A stretch of DNA of 64,000 nucleotides from Sphingomonas swuensis (lineage in GTDB: Bacteria; Pseudomonadota; Alphaproteobacteria; Sphingomonadales; Sphingomonadaceae), in contig NZ_BAABBQ010000001.1 in NCBI RefSeq assembly GCF_039538045.1, positions 1,696,001 through 1,760,000 on the forward strand, written 5' to 3'. Shown here one piece after another: positions 1-11,068 of this stretch. The translations under genes were made by a program, and so were the position numbers. Each line of letters starts with the position of its first letter. The first letter of the stretch is position 1. The notes beneath the pieces are model-generated. The model searched no databases. It saw only the letters and a program-made list of their open reading frames with translations, and was not told the origin of the DNA.

Positions 1-610
1 CCTGTTCGGCCAGCACCGCCTCGAACGGCTTCCCGGCGACTCGCTCCATCGCGGCATGAAGGAGAACCCAGTTGAAGAAGGAATAGTCGAAGCGCCCGCC
101 CGGCGCGAAGGCGAGATCGCCCTCGGCGAAGCGTGCGACCATCTCGGCCGACCCGGCGCGCGAGGTGCGCAGCTGCGGCTCGTCCTTGATCGCCTGGGTG
201 ACCCGGTCGGGGATGCCGCTGTCGTTGGCGAGCAGATGCTCGACCGAAACTGACCCATAGGGCCCACCAAGCACGGGAAGGTGGGTGCGGATCGGTGCGC
301 CCAGCGCCATCCGCCCCTGGTCGACCATTCGCAGCAGTGCGACCGCCGTGAACCACTTGGACACCGAGCCGATCCGGAAGGTCGTATCGGCCGCGACAGG
401 CAGTCGCGCCTCACGGTCGGCAAGGCCGAACAGGCGCTGGTGCCGAATGCGCCCGTTGGCGCCGAGGCTGATCGAACCGCTGAAGCCATTGGCCGCGGCG
501 AAGTGGTCGATGACGAGGTCGGAGGCCGATCGATCACGCGCCCGGACGGGAACGCTGCTCGCGGCGATGGCGGCAGAGATGCCGCTGACGAACAGCCGAC
601 GATCGATCAT
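1..610 (-). CDS. Serine hydrolase, beta-lactamase/class C family (3' end outside window)
   Basis: Reading from the ATG at 610 gives about 203 residues before the window edge; the C-terminus is missing. The N-terminus (MIDRRLFVSGISAAIAAS) is a signal peptide with two arginines, so export is likely and Tat export possible. The class C beta-lactamase/D-alanyl carboxypeptidase signature is present: the SxxK tetrad SVSK (about residue 83), which holds the nucleophilic serine, and a YSxxN tetrad (YSFFN) about 100 residues later. The third motif (KTG/HxG) would lie beyond the edge. It follows dnaJ on the same strand with a gap of 36 nt. This family includes esterases and peptidases as well as beta-lactamases, so substrate cannot be assigned. 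Confidence 0.8.
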   Translation of the reverse strand, partial: MIDRRLFVSGISAAIAASSVPVRARDRSASDLVIDHFAAANGFSGSISLGANGRIRHQRLFGLADREARLPVAADTTFRIGSVSKWFTAVALLRMVDQGRMALGAPIRTHLPVLGGPYGSVSVEHLLANDSGIPDRVTQAIKDEPQLRTSRAGSAEMVARFAEGDLAFAPGGRFDYSFFNWVLLHAAMERVAGKPFEAVLAEQ

Positions 611-646
611 GGAAATGCCTTCAGGAACGCAACAGGATTGCCGCTC

Positions 647-1759
647 CTAGCCCAGCACATCCTTGATCCGCGAGAAGAAACTCTTGCTCGCCGGGCATTC
701 CTCGCCGGTTTCCGTTTCGCGGAACTGGGTGAGGATTTCCTTCTGCCTGGCGGTCAGCCGGGTCGGCGTCTCGACCAGGATCCGGGCCACCATGTCCCCG
801 CGCCCACGGCCGTTCAGCACGCCCATGCCCTTGCCGCGAAGCCGCAGCGTCTCACCCGACTGGACGCCCGACGGAATCTTGACCTCGATCTTCTCGCCAT
901 CGATGCCAGGGACAGTGATCGAGCCGCCCAGCGCGGCAGTGGTGAAGCTGACCGGGCATTCGGCGATGAGGGTCGTCCCCTCGCGGCCATAGAGCGCGTG
1001 GCGCTTGAGGTGCACGAACAGGTAAAGGTCGCCCGACGGGGCGCCGCGGATGCCGGCTTCGCCTTCCCCGGCAACGCGGATGCGTGTTCCCTCGTCGACC
1101 CCGGCGGGAACCTGGATGGTCAGGGTCCGCCGCTTGAGGGTCCGGCCCTCGCCCTGGCACTCGGGACAGGGGTCGGCGATGGTCACACCATGGCCGTGGC
1201 ACGAGGGACAGCCGCGCTCGACCACGAAGAATCCCTGCTGCGCACGGACCTTGCCGGCGCCGTGACAGGTCGGGCAGGTGATCGGGACCGAAGAGCCCCG
1301 CGCACCATCGCCCTCGCACGGTTCGCACGGAGCCAAGGTCTCGATGTCGATCGTCGCCGACTTGCCTGCGAAGCTCTCCTCGAGCGACAGCTCGAGGTCG
1401 TAGCGGAGGTCCGCGCCGCGAGCGGCGTTCTGGCGAGCGCCGCGGGGATCCATGAACTCGCCGAAGATGGACGAGAAGATGTCCGAAAAATCGGGTCCCG
1501 CGCCGCCGCCGAAACCGCCTGCCCCGCCCTGCTGAAAAGCGGCATGCCCGAAGCGGTCGTACGCCGCCCGCTTCTGAGGATCCTTGAGGCAGTCGTAGGC
1601 TTCGTTCAGTTGCTTGAACTTGGCTTCCTGCTCGGCGCAGCCGCCGTGGCGGTCAGGATGGCACTCCATCGCGAGCTTGCGATAGGCCATCTTGATGGTC
1701 CGCTCGTCAGCGCCGCGCTGGACTCCGAGCAGCTCGTAATAGTCGGTGTGAACAGTCAT
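647..1759 (-). CDS. dnaJ: Chaperone protein DnaJ (Hsp40)
   Basis: 370 residues, the usual full length. DnaJ delivers unfolded clients to DnaK and stimulates its ATPase. Domains in order: J domain (about 5-70) with the HPD tripeptide at 34-36; a Gly/Phe-rich linker (about 76-110); a cysteine-rich zinc domain with four CxxCxGxG-type repeats (CEPCEGDG, CPTCHGAG, CPSCHGHG, CPECQGEG); then the client-binding beta-sandwich domains. It lies downstream of dnaK on the same strand, separated by about 100 bp that contain palindromes, so it is probably co-transcribed from the dnaK heat-shock promoter. Identification is secure. Confidence 0.98.
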   Translation of the reverse strand: MTVHTDYYELLGVQRGADERTIKMAYRKLAMECHPDRHGGCAEQEAKFKQLNEAYDCLKDPQKRAAYDRFGHAAFQQGGAGGFGGGAGPDFSDIFSSIFGEFMDPRGARQNAARGADLRYDLELSLEESFAGKSATIDIETLAPCEPCEGDGARGSSVPITCPTCHGAGKVRAQQGFFVVERGCPSCHGHGVTIADPCPECQGEGRTLKRRTLTIQVPAGVDEGTRIRVAGEGEAGIRGAPSGDLYLFVHLKRHALYGREGTTLIAECPVSFTTAALGGSITVPGIDGEKIEVKIPSGVQSGETLRLRGKGMGVLNGRGRGDMVARILVETPTRLTARQKEILTQFRETETGEECPASKSFFSRIKDVLG

Positions 1760-1777
1760 TGACGCAATCCTGACACC

Positions 1778-1846
1778 GTCGTCCCCGCGATGGTGGGGAC
1801 CTCAGGGTGTTGAGTACCTCCCGAGGCCCCCGCTCTCGCGGGGAGG
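1778..1846. repeat. REP-like palindromes between dnaK and dnaJ
   Basis: Two hairpin-forming inverted repeats fill the gap between the two genes. The first pairs GTCCCC (1781-1786) with GGGGAC (1795-1800). The second pairs CCCCGC (1828-1833) with GCGGGG (1838-1843). The first resembles short palindromic extragenic repeats common in sphingomonad genomes, and could attenuate or stabilise the dnaKJ transcript so that less DnaJ is made than DnaK. The family assignment is from memory of such genomes, not from a search. Confidence 0.5.
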
Positions 1847-1861
1847 ACGCCAATCACTGGC

Positions 1862-3790
<1,929 letters not shown>

Positions 3791-3861
3791 TTTTCTTCTA
3801 CCCTTTCACTCGCCCCTCGGACGCCCCCTGAAGGGACGCCCGCGTTCATGTTTCGGCGGCG

Positions 3862-3889
3862 ATATAGGGAGGGTGAAAGCGGCGACAAG
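3862..3889 (-). promoter_or_regulatory. RpoH (sigma-32) heat-shock promoter of dnaK
   Basis: On the minus strand CTTGTC (3889-3884) is followed by a 15-nt spacer and CCTATAT (3868-3862). This fits the alphaproteobacterial RpoH consensus (CTTGAC, 15-18 nt, CCTATNT) with a single mismatch in the -35 box. The -10 box lies 71 nt upstream of the dnaK start, in a 175-bp intergenic region. Confidence 0.82.
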
Positions 3890-3965
3890 GACTCGGTGTG
3901 GCAGCATTGCAATACGGCCGGGAAGATGTTGCTCCCCAGCCGCTTACAACAACAGCTCGCGAGTG

Positions 3966-4709
3966 TCAGACCATCGCCATGCCGCCATTCACATGCAGCG
4001 TCTGGCCGGTGACGTAGCCCGCCTCGCGGCTGCTGAGATAGACGACGGCGGATGCCACGTCTTCGCCACTGCCCATCGCGCCCGCAGGAATCTTGCCGAG
4101 GATGGCGGCGCGCTGCGCGTCGTTCAGCGCATCGGTCATCGCCGACGCCATGAACCCCGGCGCGACGCAATTGACGGTGATATTGCGGGTCGCGAGTTCC
4201 TGCGCGACAGCCTTGCTCATCCCCACCAGCCCGGCCTTTGCCGCGACATAGTTGGCCTGGCCGGGATTGCCGGTCTGGCCGACAACGGAGGTGATCGACA
4301 CAATCCGCCCGAAGCGGGCCTTCATCATCGGCTTGGCTGCCGCGCGCATCAGGCGAAAGGCCGCGGCCAGGTTGACCTGGAGCACCGAATCGAACTCCTC
4401 GTCCTTCATCCGCATCAGCAGATTGTCCCGCGTAATCCCGGCATTGTTGACGAGGATGTCGAGCTTGCCGCCGAGCGCTTCGACCGCTTGCGGGACGAGC
4501 GCGTCGACCGCAGACCCGTCCGAGAGGTTGCACGGCAAGGCGACGTGATCGCCGCCGAGCCCGGAGCGGAAGCTCTCGAGCTTCTCGGCGTTCGAGCCGC
4601 TGACAGCGAGACGCGCGCCTTGCGCAGCAAGGGCCTTGGCAATCGCGCTTCCGAGCCCGCCGCTGGCGCCGGTCACGAGAGCGGTCATTCCAGTCAGGTC
4701 GAACATCAT
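3966..4709 (-). CDS. fabG: 3-oxoacyl-[acyl-carrier-protein] reductase FabG
   Basis: 247 residues, a classical short-chain dehydrogenase. It reduces 3-oxoacyl-ACP with NADPH in fatty acid elongation. The cofactor motif TGASGGLG is at 13-20, NNAG follows in strand 4, and the catalytic Ser...YxxxK is seen as TSVVG followed by YVAAK. Its ATG overlaps the fabD stop by four nucleotides (ATGA, 4706-4709), indicating translational coupling. This context with the malonyl-CoA transacylase argues for the housekeeping FabG rather than another SDR. Confidence 0.96.
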   Translation of the reverse strand: MMFDLTGMTALVTGASGGLGSAIAKALAAQGARLAVSGSNAEKLESFRSGLGGDHVALPCNLSDGSAVDALVPQAVEALGGKLDILVNNAGITRDNLLMRMKDEEFDSVLQVNLAAAFRLMRAAAKPMMKARFGRIVSITSVVGQTGNPGQANYVAAKAGLVGMSKAVAQELATRNITVNCVAPGFMASAMTDALNDAQRAAILGKIPAGAMGSGEDVASAVVYLSSREAGYVTGQTLHVNGGMAMV

Positions 4710-5632
4710 GCAATCTCCTTCGCGGCCGCTTCGATGTCGGCCATGCTGATGACGCTGGTCACCCGGGCGTCGGGCGCGATGCGCTTGACCATCGGGCCGA
4801 GCACCTTGCCGCCGATCTCGATGAAGTCATCGACGCCGGCACGAGCCATTTCCTCGATGCTCTCGCGCCAGCGCACCATGCCGGTCACCTGCTCGACCAG
4901 CAGCTCACGGATTCGAGCGGGATCGTCGATCGGAACGGCAATGACATTGGCATAGAGCGGAACGGCAGGAGCCTTGATTTCCGTTCCGCCGAGCGCGTCG
5001 GCCATGGCGTCGGCCGCGGGCTGCATCAGCGGGCAGTGGAAAGGCGCCGAAACCGGGAGCAGGACCGCGCGCTTGGCCCCATGGTCCTTGGCGATGGCGA
5101 CCGCGCGTTCGATCGCCGCGCGGTGGCCGGAAATGACCACCTGGCTCGGGTCGTTGTCGTTGGCGACGGTGCAGACCTGACCCTCGGCCGCGGCGGCGGC
5201 GATCGCCTGTGCCTTGTCGAGGTCCGCCCCGAGCAGCGCGGCCATCGCGCCTTCGCCAACCGGAACTGCCGCCTGCATCGCCTGGCCGCGGCGCTTGAGC
5301 AGGCGCGCGGTGGTCGCGAGATCAAGGCTTCCGGCTGCGCACAACGCGCTATACTCGCCGAGGCTGTGGCCGGCGACGAAGTCGGCTTTGGTCACGTCCA
5401 GCCCCAGCGTGCGGAAGACGGCAATGGCGTGCGCCATGATCGCCGGCTGCGCATTCTCGGTCAGCGTGAGGTCGGCCTCGGGTCCTTCGCGCATGATGCG
5501 GAACAGGTGCTGGCCGAGCGCCTCATCCACTTCGGCGAACACGTCGCGGGCGGCGCTGCTCGCCTCGGCCAACGCGGCACCCATGCCGACCGACTGGCTG
5601 CCCTGCCCCGGGAAAAGAAATGCGCGCATCAA
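4706..5632 (-). CDS. fabD: Malonyl-CoA:ACP transacylase FabD
   Basis: 308 residues. Transfers malonyl from CoA to acyl carrier protein, supplying the extender unit for fatty acid synthesis. The N-terminal FPGQGSQ motif (about 7-13) and the nucleophile motif [10 protein letters not shown] (about 91) are intact, and the catalytic histidine sits in SAPFHCPLM. It is the first gene of a fabD-fabG pair and is divergent from the permease starting at 5711; the 78-bp gap must hold promoters for both directions. Confidence 0.97.
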   Translation of the reverse strand: MMRAFLFPGQGSQSVGMGAALAEASSAARDVFAEVDEALGQHLFRIMREGPEADLTLTENAQPAIMAHAIAVFRTLGLDVTKADFVAGHSLGEYSALCAAGSLDLATTARLLKRRGQAMQAAVPVGEGAMAALLGADLDKAQAIAAAAAEGQVCTVANDNDPSQVVISGHRAAIERAVAIAKDHGAKRAVLLPVSAPFHCPLMQPAADAMADALGGTEIKAPAVPLYANVIAVPIDDPARIRELLVEQVTGMVRWRESIEEMARAGVDDFIEIGGKVLGPMVKRIAPDARVTSVISMADIEAAAKEIA

Positions 5633-5710
5633 CCAAGCCTTCTGCTATTCGATTGGCTGCGGGCGCTAGTCGCGCGCGGGGCCAAAGTGAAGACCGGGGA
5701 CAAGGAAAGC

Positions 5711-7066
5711 ATGAGCCACGAGATTGGCGATGAGCTGACGCATGTGGATCACGCCGCGGTGCCGCCGCCTCCTCCGCCACCTCCGCCCGAGAAGCGCCTC
5801 GGCCGCATGATGAGCCTGGCGATGGTCGTCGGCACCATCGTCGGATCGGGCATCTACCTCCTTCCTGCCCAGGTCGCGCCCTTCGGAATCAACCTCGTCG
5901 CCGCCTTCGTCCTGACCGGCCTCGGCACCTTCCTGCTTGCCTTGTCGATGGCGAGGCTGGCCGGGGCGCTGCCCGGCGGTCCCTTCAGCCATGTCGCTGC
6001 GGCGTTCGGCGACCGCACCGCCTTCGTCGCGCTGTGGAGCAGCATGATCTCGCAGGTGATGGGCGTCGCGGCGACCGCCATCGCCGTCGGCGGAGCGCTC
6101 GGCGTTGCCATTCCCGCGCTGCGTTCGCCCTGGTCGGTGACCATCATCGGCGTCGCGACCATCGCCATCCTCGCGCTGGTGCAGTCGCGCGGGGCGCGCT
6201 CGGCGGGGCGGGTCCAGGTCACCGCCGCGCTGATCAAGCTCGTGCCATTGCTCGTCGTCGTGATCCTCGCGCTCCTTCTCCTCGCCAGCGGCGGCACGCC
6301 GCAGCCACTGGCACCGGTTCCGCTCGGCCTTGCCGGGACGCTTGCCGCGGCGGCGCTGATGCTGTTCGCCTTTACCGGCTTCGAGGCAGGGACAATCAGC
6401 GCCAACGTCACCGACCGGTCGCAGGAACTGGTGCCATCGGCGACGATCCGCGGGACCGCCTTCGTCGCTTTGCTCTACCTTTTCGCCACGGTCGCCGTGC
6501 TGTGGCTGCTTCCAAGCGCGGTGGCGGCGAGTTCGCCCACCCCCATCGCCGACGCCATCGCGCCGAGCCTGGGCGCCAGTGCCCAGACACTCGTCGCCCT
6601 CGTCGGGGCGATCAGCGCACTCGGAACCTGCAATGCGCTTCTGCTGCTGTCGGTCGAAATCCTGCGCGCGCTGGCCAATGCCGGAGACCTGCCGCAATCG
6701 CTGGCGGTCACCGACGCCAATGGAGTTGCTCGGCGCGGGCTGTGGCTGTCCGCCCTGCTCGCCGCGATAATGGTCTTGGGTTCGGTCAGCGAAAACTTCC
6801 TCGCGACCTTCAACTTCGTCGCACTCGTCTCCGCGGTCGGGGCGCTGGTGCTCTATCTCGCCTGCGCCGCAGCGGCATGGCGGTTAAAGGTGACGGGCGC
6901 GGTCATCGCAGTCCCTGCGATCCTCTACTCGCTCGCCATGTTCTACGGGTCGGGCATGGAAGCGGTCGCGTGGGGCATCGTCCTGGCGCTCGCCGGCCTC
7001 CCCCTGCGCTGGCTCAGCCGGCGGACCATCCGGGAGGCGGCGCCGGCAGCCTCGCCTCGGGGATGA
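5711..7066 (+). CDS. APC-family amino acid permease
   Basis: 451 residues from the ATG at 5711, which has an AAGGA ribosome site six bases upstream; the frame is open much further upstream, but that part is antisense to fabD. Inner-membrane transporter with about 12 hydrophobic segments. After a short cytoplasmic tail with a run of nine prolines comes the APC helix-1 motif GTIVGSGIYLLP. The family exchanges or imports amino acids and polyamines, but substrate cannot be read here. Its 3' end overlaps that of the convergent Rieske oxygenase by 53 bp. Confidence 0.85.
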   Translation: MSHEIGDELTHVDHAAVPPPPPPPPPEKRLGRMMSLAMVVGTIVGSGIYLLPAQVAPFGINLVAAFVLTGLGTFLLALSMARLAGALPGGPFSHVAAAFGDRTAFVALWSSMISQVMGVAATAIAVGGALGVAIPALRSPWSVTIIGVATIAILALVQSRGARSAGRVQVTAALIKLVPLLVVVILALLLLASGGTPQPLAPVPLGLAGTLAAAALMLFAFTGFEAGTISANVTDRSQELVPSATIRGTAFVALLYLFATVAVLWLLPSAVAASSPTPIADAIAPSLGASAQTLVALVGAISALGTCNALLLLSVEILRALANAGDLPQSLAVTDANGVARRGLWLSALLAAIMVLGSVSENFLATFNFVALVSAVGALVLYLACAAAAWRLKVTGAVIAVPAILYSLAMFYGSGMEAVAWGIVLALAGLPLRWLSRRTIREAAPAASPRG

Positions 7067-8183
7067 GCCGCCGTAGCTTCTGAGCGAATGCGCGAAGCGA
7101 GACTTCGGACGTGCCCAGCGGGCCGGGCTGGTAGGATGGCGAGCGCATCCCTTCCTGCACCCGGCCGATCAGCTCGGTATCCTCCGCGTTCACCCGCCGG
7201 TTGATCCGCCAGTTGAGGTAACGAACGGCCCTCATTTCGCGCCGCTCGTCGGGCAGCGCATAGCTGATCTCGCGGATCATCGTCCTTGTCGCCGAAAGCG
7301 GCAGGAACTGCATGAAGTCGACCTGATCGGGATAGATGTCGAAGGCGACGTTGGGCCACAGCTTGAAGTAGAGCCACTTGCGGCGGTGGCTCGGCGGCAG
7401 GTGCGCCGCCTCGGGCAGAAGGGCCTGGTAGGCCCGCTCGGACGGGTTGGCCGAAGCGCCGTCGACAAGGTCGCCTTCCATCCGGTCGACATGCTCGTTC
7501 GCCTCGACCCGGTAGCCGCGTCCGAACAGCCGGGTCAGCCCCGGATGCCCGACCGGAATGTGGAGCGCGTCGGAATAATTGTCGGCAATCGTCTTCCAGT
7601 TGAGCTCGCGCGACCGAAGCGTCACCCGGCCGATCGCCTGCAACTGCTCGAAGGCATAGGGTGCGACCTCGTCGGCATAAGGGGCCATCATTTCGGCGAC
7701 CGTCGGCGCACCTGGCTCGAGCGTGACGAAGAGGAAGCCGAGCCAGCGCTCCAGCGCTACTGGGACCAGGCCTAGCCGCTCGGGCTCCAATCCTGGATAT
7801 TCCTGCCGGTGCGGAACCCCGACCAGCCGGCCGTCGCGGGCATAGCTCCACGCGTGATAGGGGCAGGTCAGGACCTTGGCGCAGCCGCCGTTTCCGTCGA
7901 CCAGTCGCGAGCCGCGGTGGCGGCAGACGTTGGTAAAGGCGCGGACCTCACCATCGTCGCCGCGGATGACGATGACGCTCTCCCCGAGATAGTCGAGCGT
8001 CCGCCAGTCGCCGGGACTTGGAATCTCGTTCTCGTGGCAGACGACCTGCGGCGCGGCACGAAGGAAGGACTGCTTCTCGGCCGCGAAGAAGCCCTCGTGC
8101 CAGTAGAGCCAGCCGGGCAGGCTGAGGTCGTCGAGCGGGTCGGAGGCAGCGCGGAGCCGGGTAGCCATGCACCCTTGTGCCAT
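7014..8183 (-). CDS. Rieske non-heme iron oxygenase, alpha subunit type
   Basis: 389 residues. The N-terminal Rieske domain has both ligand motifs, CRHRG and CPYHAW, for a [2Fe-2S] cluster. The C-terminal catalytic domain carries a mononuclear iron motif in the form DNYSDALHIPVGH, close to the usual NxxExYHxxxxH. Proteins of this type hydroxylate aromatics or demethylate quaternary amines with a separate reductase; none is adjacent, so the substrate is unknown. An alternative start is the ATG at 8168. The last 53 bp overlap the permease on the other strand. folE lies upstream with a 22-nt gap. Confidence 0.85.
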   Translation of the reverse strand: MAQGCMATRLRAASDPLDDLSLPGWLYWHEGFFAAEKQSFLRAAPQVVCHENEIPSPGDWRTLDYLGESVIVIRGDDGEVRAFTNVCRHRGSRLVDGNGGCAKVLTCPYHAWSYARDGRLVGVPHRQEYPGLEPERLGLVPVALERWLGFLFVTLEPGAPTVAEMMAPYADEVAPYAFEQLQAIGRVTLRSRELNWKTIADNYSDALHIPVGHPGLTRLFGRGYRVEANEHVDRMEGDLVDGASANPSERAYQALLPEAAHLPPSHRRKWLYFKLWPNVAFDIYPDQVDFMQFLPLSATRTMIREISYALPDERREMRAVRYLNWRINRRVNAEDTELIGRVQEGMRSPSYQPGPLGTSEVSLRAFAQKLRRLIPEARLPAPPPGWSAG

Positions 8184-8205
8184 GGCCGGAGCGCCCGGGT
8201 CCAGC

Positions 8206-8820
8206 CTAGCCCTTGCCCATTAGCGCAAGCACTTCCTTGCGGCTTCGCTCGTCCTCGCGGAAGGTGCCCATCATCCGGCTGGTGGTCATCAGCACCCCGG
8301 GGGTGTTGACCCCGCGGGCGGTCATGCAGGCATGGGTCGCCTCGATCACCACCGCGACCCCCTTTGGCTGCAGATGCTCCCAGATGCAGTCGGCAACCTG
8401 TGCGGTGAGCCGCTCCTGCACCTGCAGCCGCCGTGCGAAGCCGTGCAACACGCGGGCCAGCTTGGAAATGCCGACCACGCGTGTGTTGGGCAGATAGGCG
8501 ATGTGCGCCTTGCCGATGATCGGCGCCATGTGGTGCTCGCAGTGCGACTGGAACGGGATGTCGCGCAGAAGCACGATCTCGTCATAGCCGCCGACCTCGT
8601 CGAAGGTCCGGTAGAGATGCGCGGCAGGATCTTCGCCGTAACCGCGGGCATATTCCTTCCATGCCCGCGCCACTCGTGCCGGCGTGTCGAGCAAACCTTC
8701 GCGGGTTGGATCGTCCCCGGCCCAGCGGATCAGGGTGCGAACGGCCTCGGCGACATCGTCGGGCACCGGCAGCTTCGCGGGAGCGGCGACCAGATCGCCA
8801 TCGTCGGGGGTGTCAGCCAT
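8206..8820 (-). CDS. folE: GTP cyclohydrolase I FolE
   Basis: 204 residues from the ATG at 8820, whose first eight bases overlap the stop of the upstream FAD gene; an earlier in-frame start at 8853 would add 11 unlikely residues. Converts GTP to dihydroneopterin triphosphate, first step of folate synthesis. Zinc and active-site residues are visible in HCEHHMAP and in [10 protein letters not shown], and the family segment VGISKLARV is intact. The overlap suggests coupled translation with the FAD protein, though no functional link is evident. Confidence 0.96.
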   Translation of the reverse strand: MADTPDDGDLVAAPAKLPVPDDVAEAVRTLIRWAGDDPTREGLLDTPARVARAWKEYARGYGEDPAAHLYRTFDEVGGYDEIVLLRDIPFQSHCEHHMAPIIGKAHIAYLPNTRVVGISKLARVLHGFARRLQVQERLTAQVADCIWEHLQPKGVAVVIEATHACMTARGVNTPGVLMTTSRMMGTFREDERSRKEVLALMGKG

Positions 8821-10084
8821 GAAGCTCAAGGTCCTTCGCGATGTCGACAGCAATGCGCTCCGCTTGGCCCCGGATATCGGGCACTGCGGTCATCTCCCAA
8901 TACATGCCTTTGGTCAGCGGACCCACCGCCCACAGGCGATGCCCTGCCCGGTCGCGGTCGCTGGTGCGAAGGCCGAGGCCGAGTTCATCGGCTTCGACCG
9001 CGCCTTGTTCAAGCAGAGCGCGAAGCAGCGGATTGGCGCTTCGCCGGGGATCGCCGAGCGGTCCCGTGCAGTTGACGACCAGCGAGGGCCTGAGGCGGCG
9101 CTCCGACCCTCTCCGGGTGCGGATGACGACCTCGCCCTCGGCGATTTGCTGAAGGCGCCCCGCCACTACCTCGAGCCGGCCTTCGGCGACCATCGCCTGC
9201 ACGCGGCCCGCGACCTGCGGCGCGATCCGGTGCCGGTGGACGTCCCACCAAGGCCGCGCATGGCGGAGGAAGCGGCGGCGATCCTCCTGGCTGAAACCCT
9301 GCCAAAGCGCGATCGAATGCGGGCGCAGGCTGTCGACTGCCGCCCTGAAGCCGACTTCCAGGCTGCGACGACGAAGCCACTGCCACAAGGCCATCAACGA
9401 CACCTCGGGAAGTTCGCTCCTCTCGACCGGCGCAGGATCATGCGCCGCATGGGCGCGAGGCAATTGGCCCCTGCGGCTGACCGCGACTGCCCGCCCCGCA
9501 AAGCCAGCGCCATCAAGCGAGAGCATGACGTCGATCATGGTCAGCCCGGTCCCGATGAGGAGCAAGGTCTCGTCGTTCGCGGCCGCCTGCGCGAGCCGCT
9601 CCTGCGCCGCCGGGCTCCATGGATTGCCGAGCATCGGCAACTGCTCCCAGCCGGGGACAGCAGCCGGCAGTTCGTTGCCGAGCGCAAGGACGGCGGCCGA
9701 GGCGGCGAAGCTGCGTCCGTCCTCAAGCCAAAGGCGCCAGCCTGCATCAACGCGATCCATTGCGACCACGCGGCCCCGCTCGACCATGACATGCGGGTGG
9801 TCGGCGAGCACGCCGGCGAGATAGTCGCCGAAGTCCATCCGACGCGCGAAGTCGCCGCCGTCCGCCTTCAGCCACGTACGGAAATCGTCCGGTCGGTCAG
9901 GCCAGGCGCTCATCTTCGCCACGGGCACGTTCAGCAGGTGATTGGGATCGCGCGTGCCATAAGCGGTGCCGCGACCGGCCAATTCGGTCTGCTCGAGAAG
10001 TCGCACCGGCACGCCCTGCCGGGAAAGCTGCACCGCGGTCATCACGCCCGAGAAACCGCCGCCGATCACTGCGACCGGGTCCAT
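8813..10084 (-). CDS. FAD/NAD(P)-binding oxidoreductase
   Basis: 423 residues. The N-terminal nucleotide fold has the dinucleotide motif [15 protein letters not shown] (about residues 5-19), and a second pocket ([16 protein letters not shown]) lies near residue 185. The fold matches the FAD-NAD(P)-binding group in which annotated members are mostly uncharacterised. The reaction is not known. It precedes folE with an 8-nt overlap and follows the tRNA-Arg gene on the same strand. Confidence 0.75.
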   Translation of the reverse strand: MDPVAVIGGGFSGVMTAVQLSRQGVPVRLLEQTELAGRGTAYGTRDPNHLLNVPVAKMSAWPDRPDDFRTWLKADGGDFARRMDFGDYLAGVLADHPHVMVERGRVVAMDRVDAGWRLWLEDGRSFAASAAVLALGNELPAAVPGWEQLPMLGNPWSPAAQERLAQAAANDETLLLIGTGLTMIDVMLSLDGAGFAGRAVAVSRRGQLPRAHAAHDPAPVERSELPEVSLMALWQWLRRRSLEVGFRAAVDSLRPHSIALWQGFSQEDRRRFLRHARPWWDVHRHRIAPQVAGRVQAMVAEGRLEVVAGRLQQIAEGEVVIRTRRGSERRLRPSLVVNCTGPLGDPRRSANPLLRALLEQGAVEADELGLGLRTSDRDRAGHRLWAVGPLTKGMYWEMTAVPDIRGQAERIAVDIAKDLELHG

Positions 10085-10125
10085 TGTCGTGCGCTCAGTC
10101 AGCGTGCGGGCCTTTGAAGAAGATG

Positions 10126-10202
10126 TGGTGACCCCGACTGGATTCGAACCAGTGGCCTACAGATTAGGAATCTGGCGCTCTATCCTGCTGAGCTACGGGG
10201 CC
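10126..10202 (-). tRNA. tRNA-Arg (anticodon CCU)
   Basis: A complete 77-nt cloverleaf on the minus strand, including encoded CCA. The acceptor stem GGCCCCG pairs with CGGGGTC with one G-T; the D stem is GCTC/GAGC; the anticodon loop TTCCTAA gives CCT (reads AGG); the T arm is ACTGG-TTCGAAT-CCAGT. The outermost anticodon-stem pair (27:43) is C-T, a mismatch. AGG is rare in such high-GC genomes, so a single specific tRNA is expected. Confidence 0.96.
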
Positions 10203-10237
10203 TTCAGCGCTGCCCTACAGGAGAGGGCGGCCCGAAA

Positions 10238-11068
10238 TCAATCGAGCAGCGTCACCGGTGGGATGGAGCGGCGGTGCCTGAGTGCGGGGACGCGGCCGCG
10301 CACCTCGGAGATGCGGGCAAGATCGACCTCGGCGAAGGCGAGGCCGGGCGCGTCGTCCATCTCCAGCAAAAGCTCACCCCAAGGGTCCGCAACCAGGCTG
10401 TGGCCATAAGTCTCGCGCCCGTCCTCATGCCGGCCGGCCTGCGCCGCGGCGACGACGAACAGGCCGGCCTCGATCGCGCGCGCCCGGAGCAGCACCTGCC
10501 AGTGGGCCTGGCCGGTCGGAACGGTGAAGGCTGCCGGAACGGCGATCGTCTCGGCGCCTGCCTCGGCAAGCGCAGCGAACAGGGCGGGAAACCTGATGTC
10601 GTAGCAGATGGCGAGGCCGAGGCGCCCGACCGGAGTCCCCTCGACCACCACCGTCGTCTCGCCCGGCGCATAGCTCGCCGATTCGCGCCAGCTCTCCCCG
10701 GTCGGGAGGTCGACGTCGAACAGGTGGAGCTTGTCGTAGGTCGCCCGGACCTCTCCCGCCGGATCGATGACGAAGGCCCGGTTCGCCAGCCGACCGTCCT
10801 CGCGCATGACTGCGAGGCTGCCGAGATGCACCCACATCCCCGCCTCTGCCGCCGCCTCGCGCGCCGCCGCCAGGGTCGGCTCGTGTTCCTGGTCGCGGTA
10901 GTTGCCCGCCGCGCGCGACCGGTCACGATCGAGCAGGCCGCTCATCTCGGGCGTGAACAGCATCACCGCCCCGCCCGAGGCGGCCGCCGCCACCGCTTCC
11001 GCGATACCGGCGGCGTTGCGAGAAGGATCGATCCCCGTCTGCGCCTGGAGGACCGCGATCCGGCTCAT
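10238..11068 (-). CDS. Carbon-nitrogen hydrolase (Nit/omega-amidase branch)
   Basis: 276 residues from the ATG at 11068, overlapping the grxC stop by four bases. The nitrilase-superfamily catalytic triad is visible: Glu in LFTPEMSG (about 41), Lys in YDKLHLFD (about 110) and Cys in AICYDIRFP (about 152). The sequence around the lysine and cysteine is typical of the Nit1 branch, which hydrolyses deaminated glutathione. Coupling with a glutaredoxin gene supports a role linked to glutathione, but this is inference. Confidence 0.88.
   Translation of the reverse strand: MSRIAVLQAQTGIDPSRNAAGIAEAVAAAASGGAVMLFTPEMSGLLDRDRSRAAGNYRDQEHEPTLAAAREAAAEAGMWVHLGSLAVMREDGRLANRAFVIDPAGEVRATYDKLHLFDVDLPTGESWRESASYAPGETTVVVEGTPVGRLGLAICYDIRFPALFAALAEAGAETIAVPAAFTVPTGQAHWQVLLRARAIEAGLFVVAAAQAGRHEDGRETYGHSLVADPWGELLLEMDDAPGLAFAEVDLARISEVRGRVPALRHRRSIPPVTLLD

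Noticed and set aside
281..1762. Long plus-strand open frame of 493 codons over dnaJ
   Set aside because: It is antisense to a certain DnaJ and reflects the absence of stop codons in high-GC DNA; composition is unlike a real protein.
4936..4975. GGAAC...CGTT-like motif inside fabD
   Set aside because: Spacing is 18 rather than 16-17 and the site is within coding sequence, so a promoter is unlikely.
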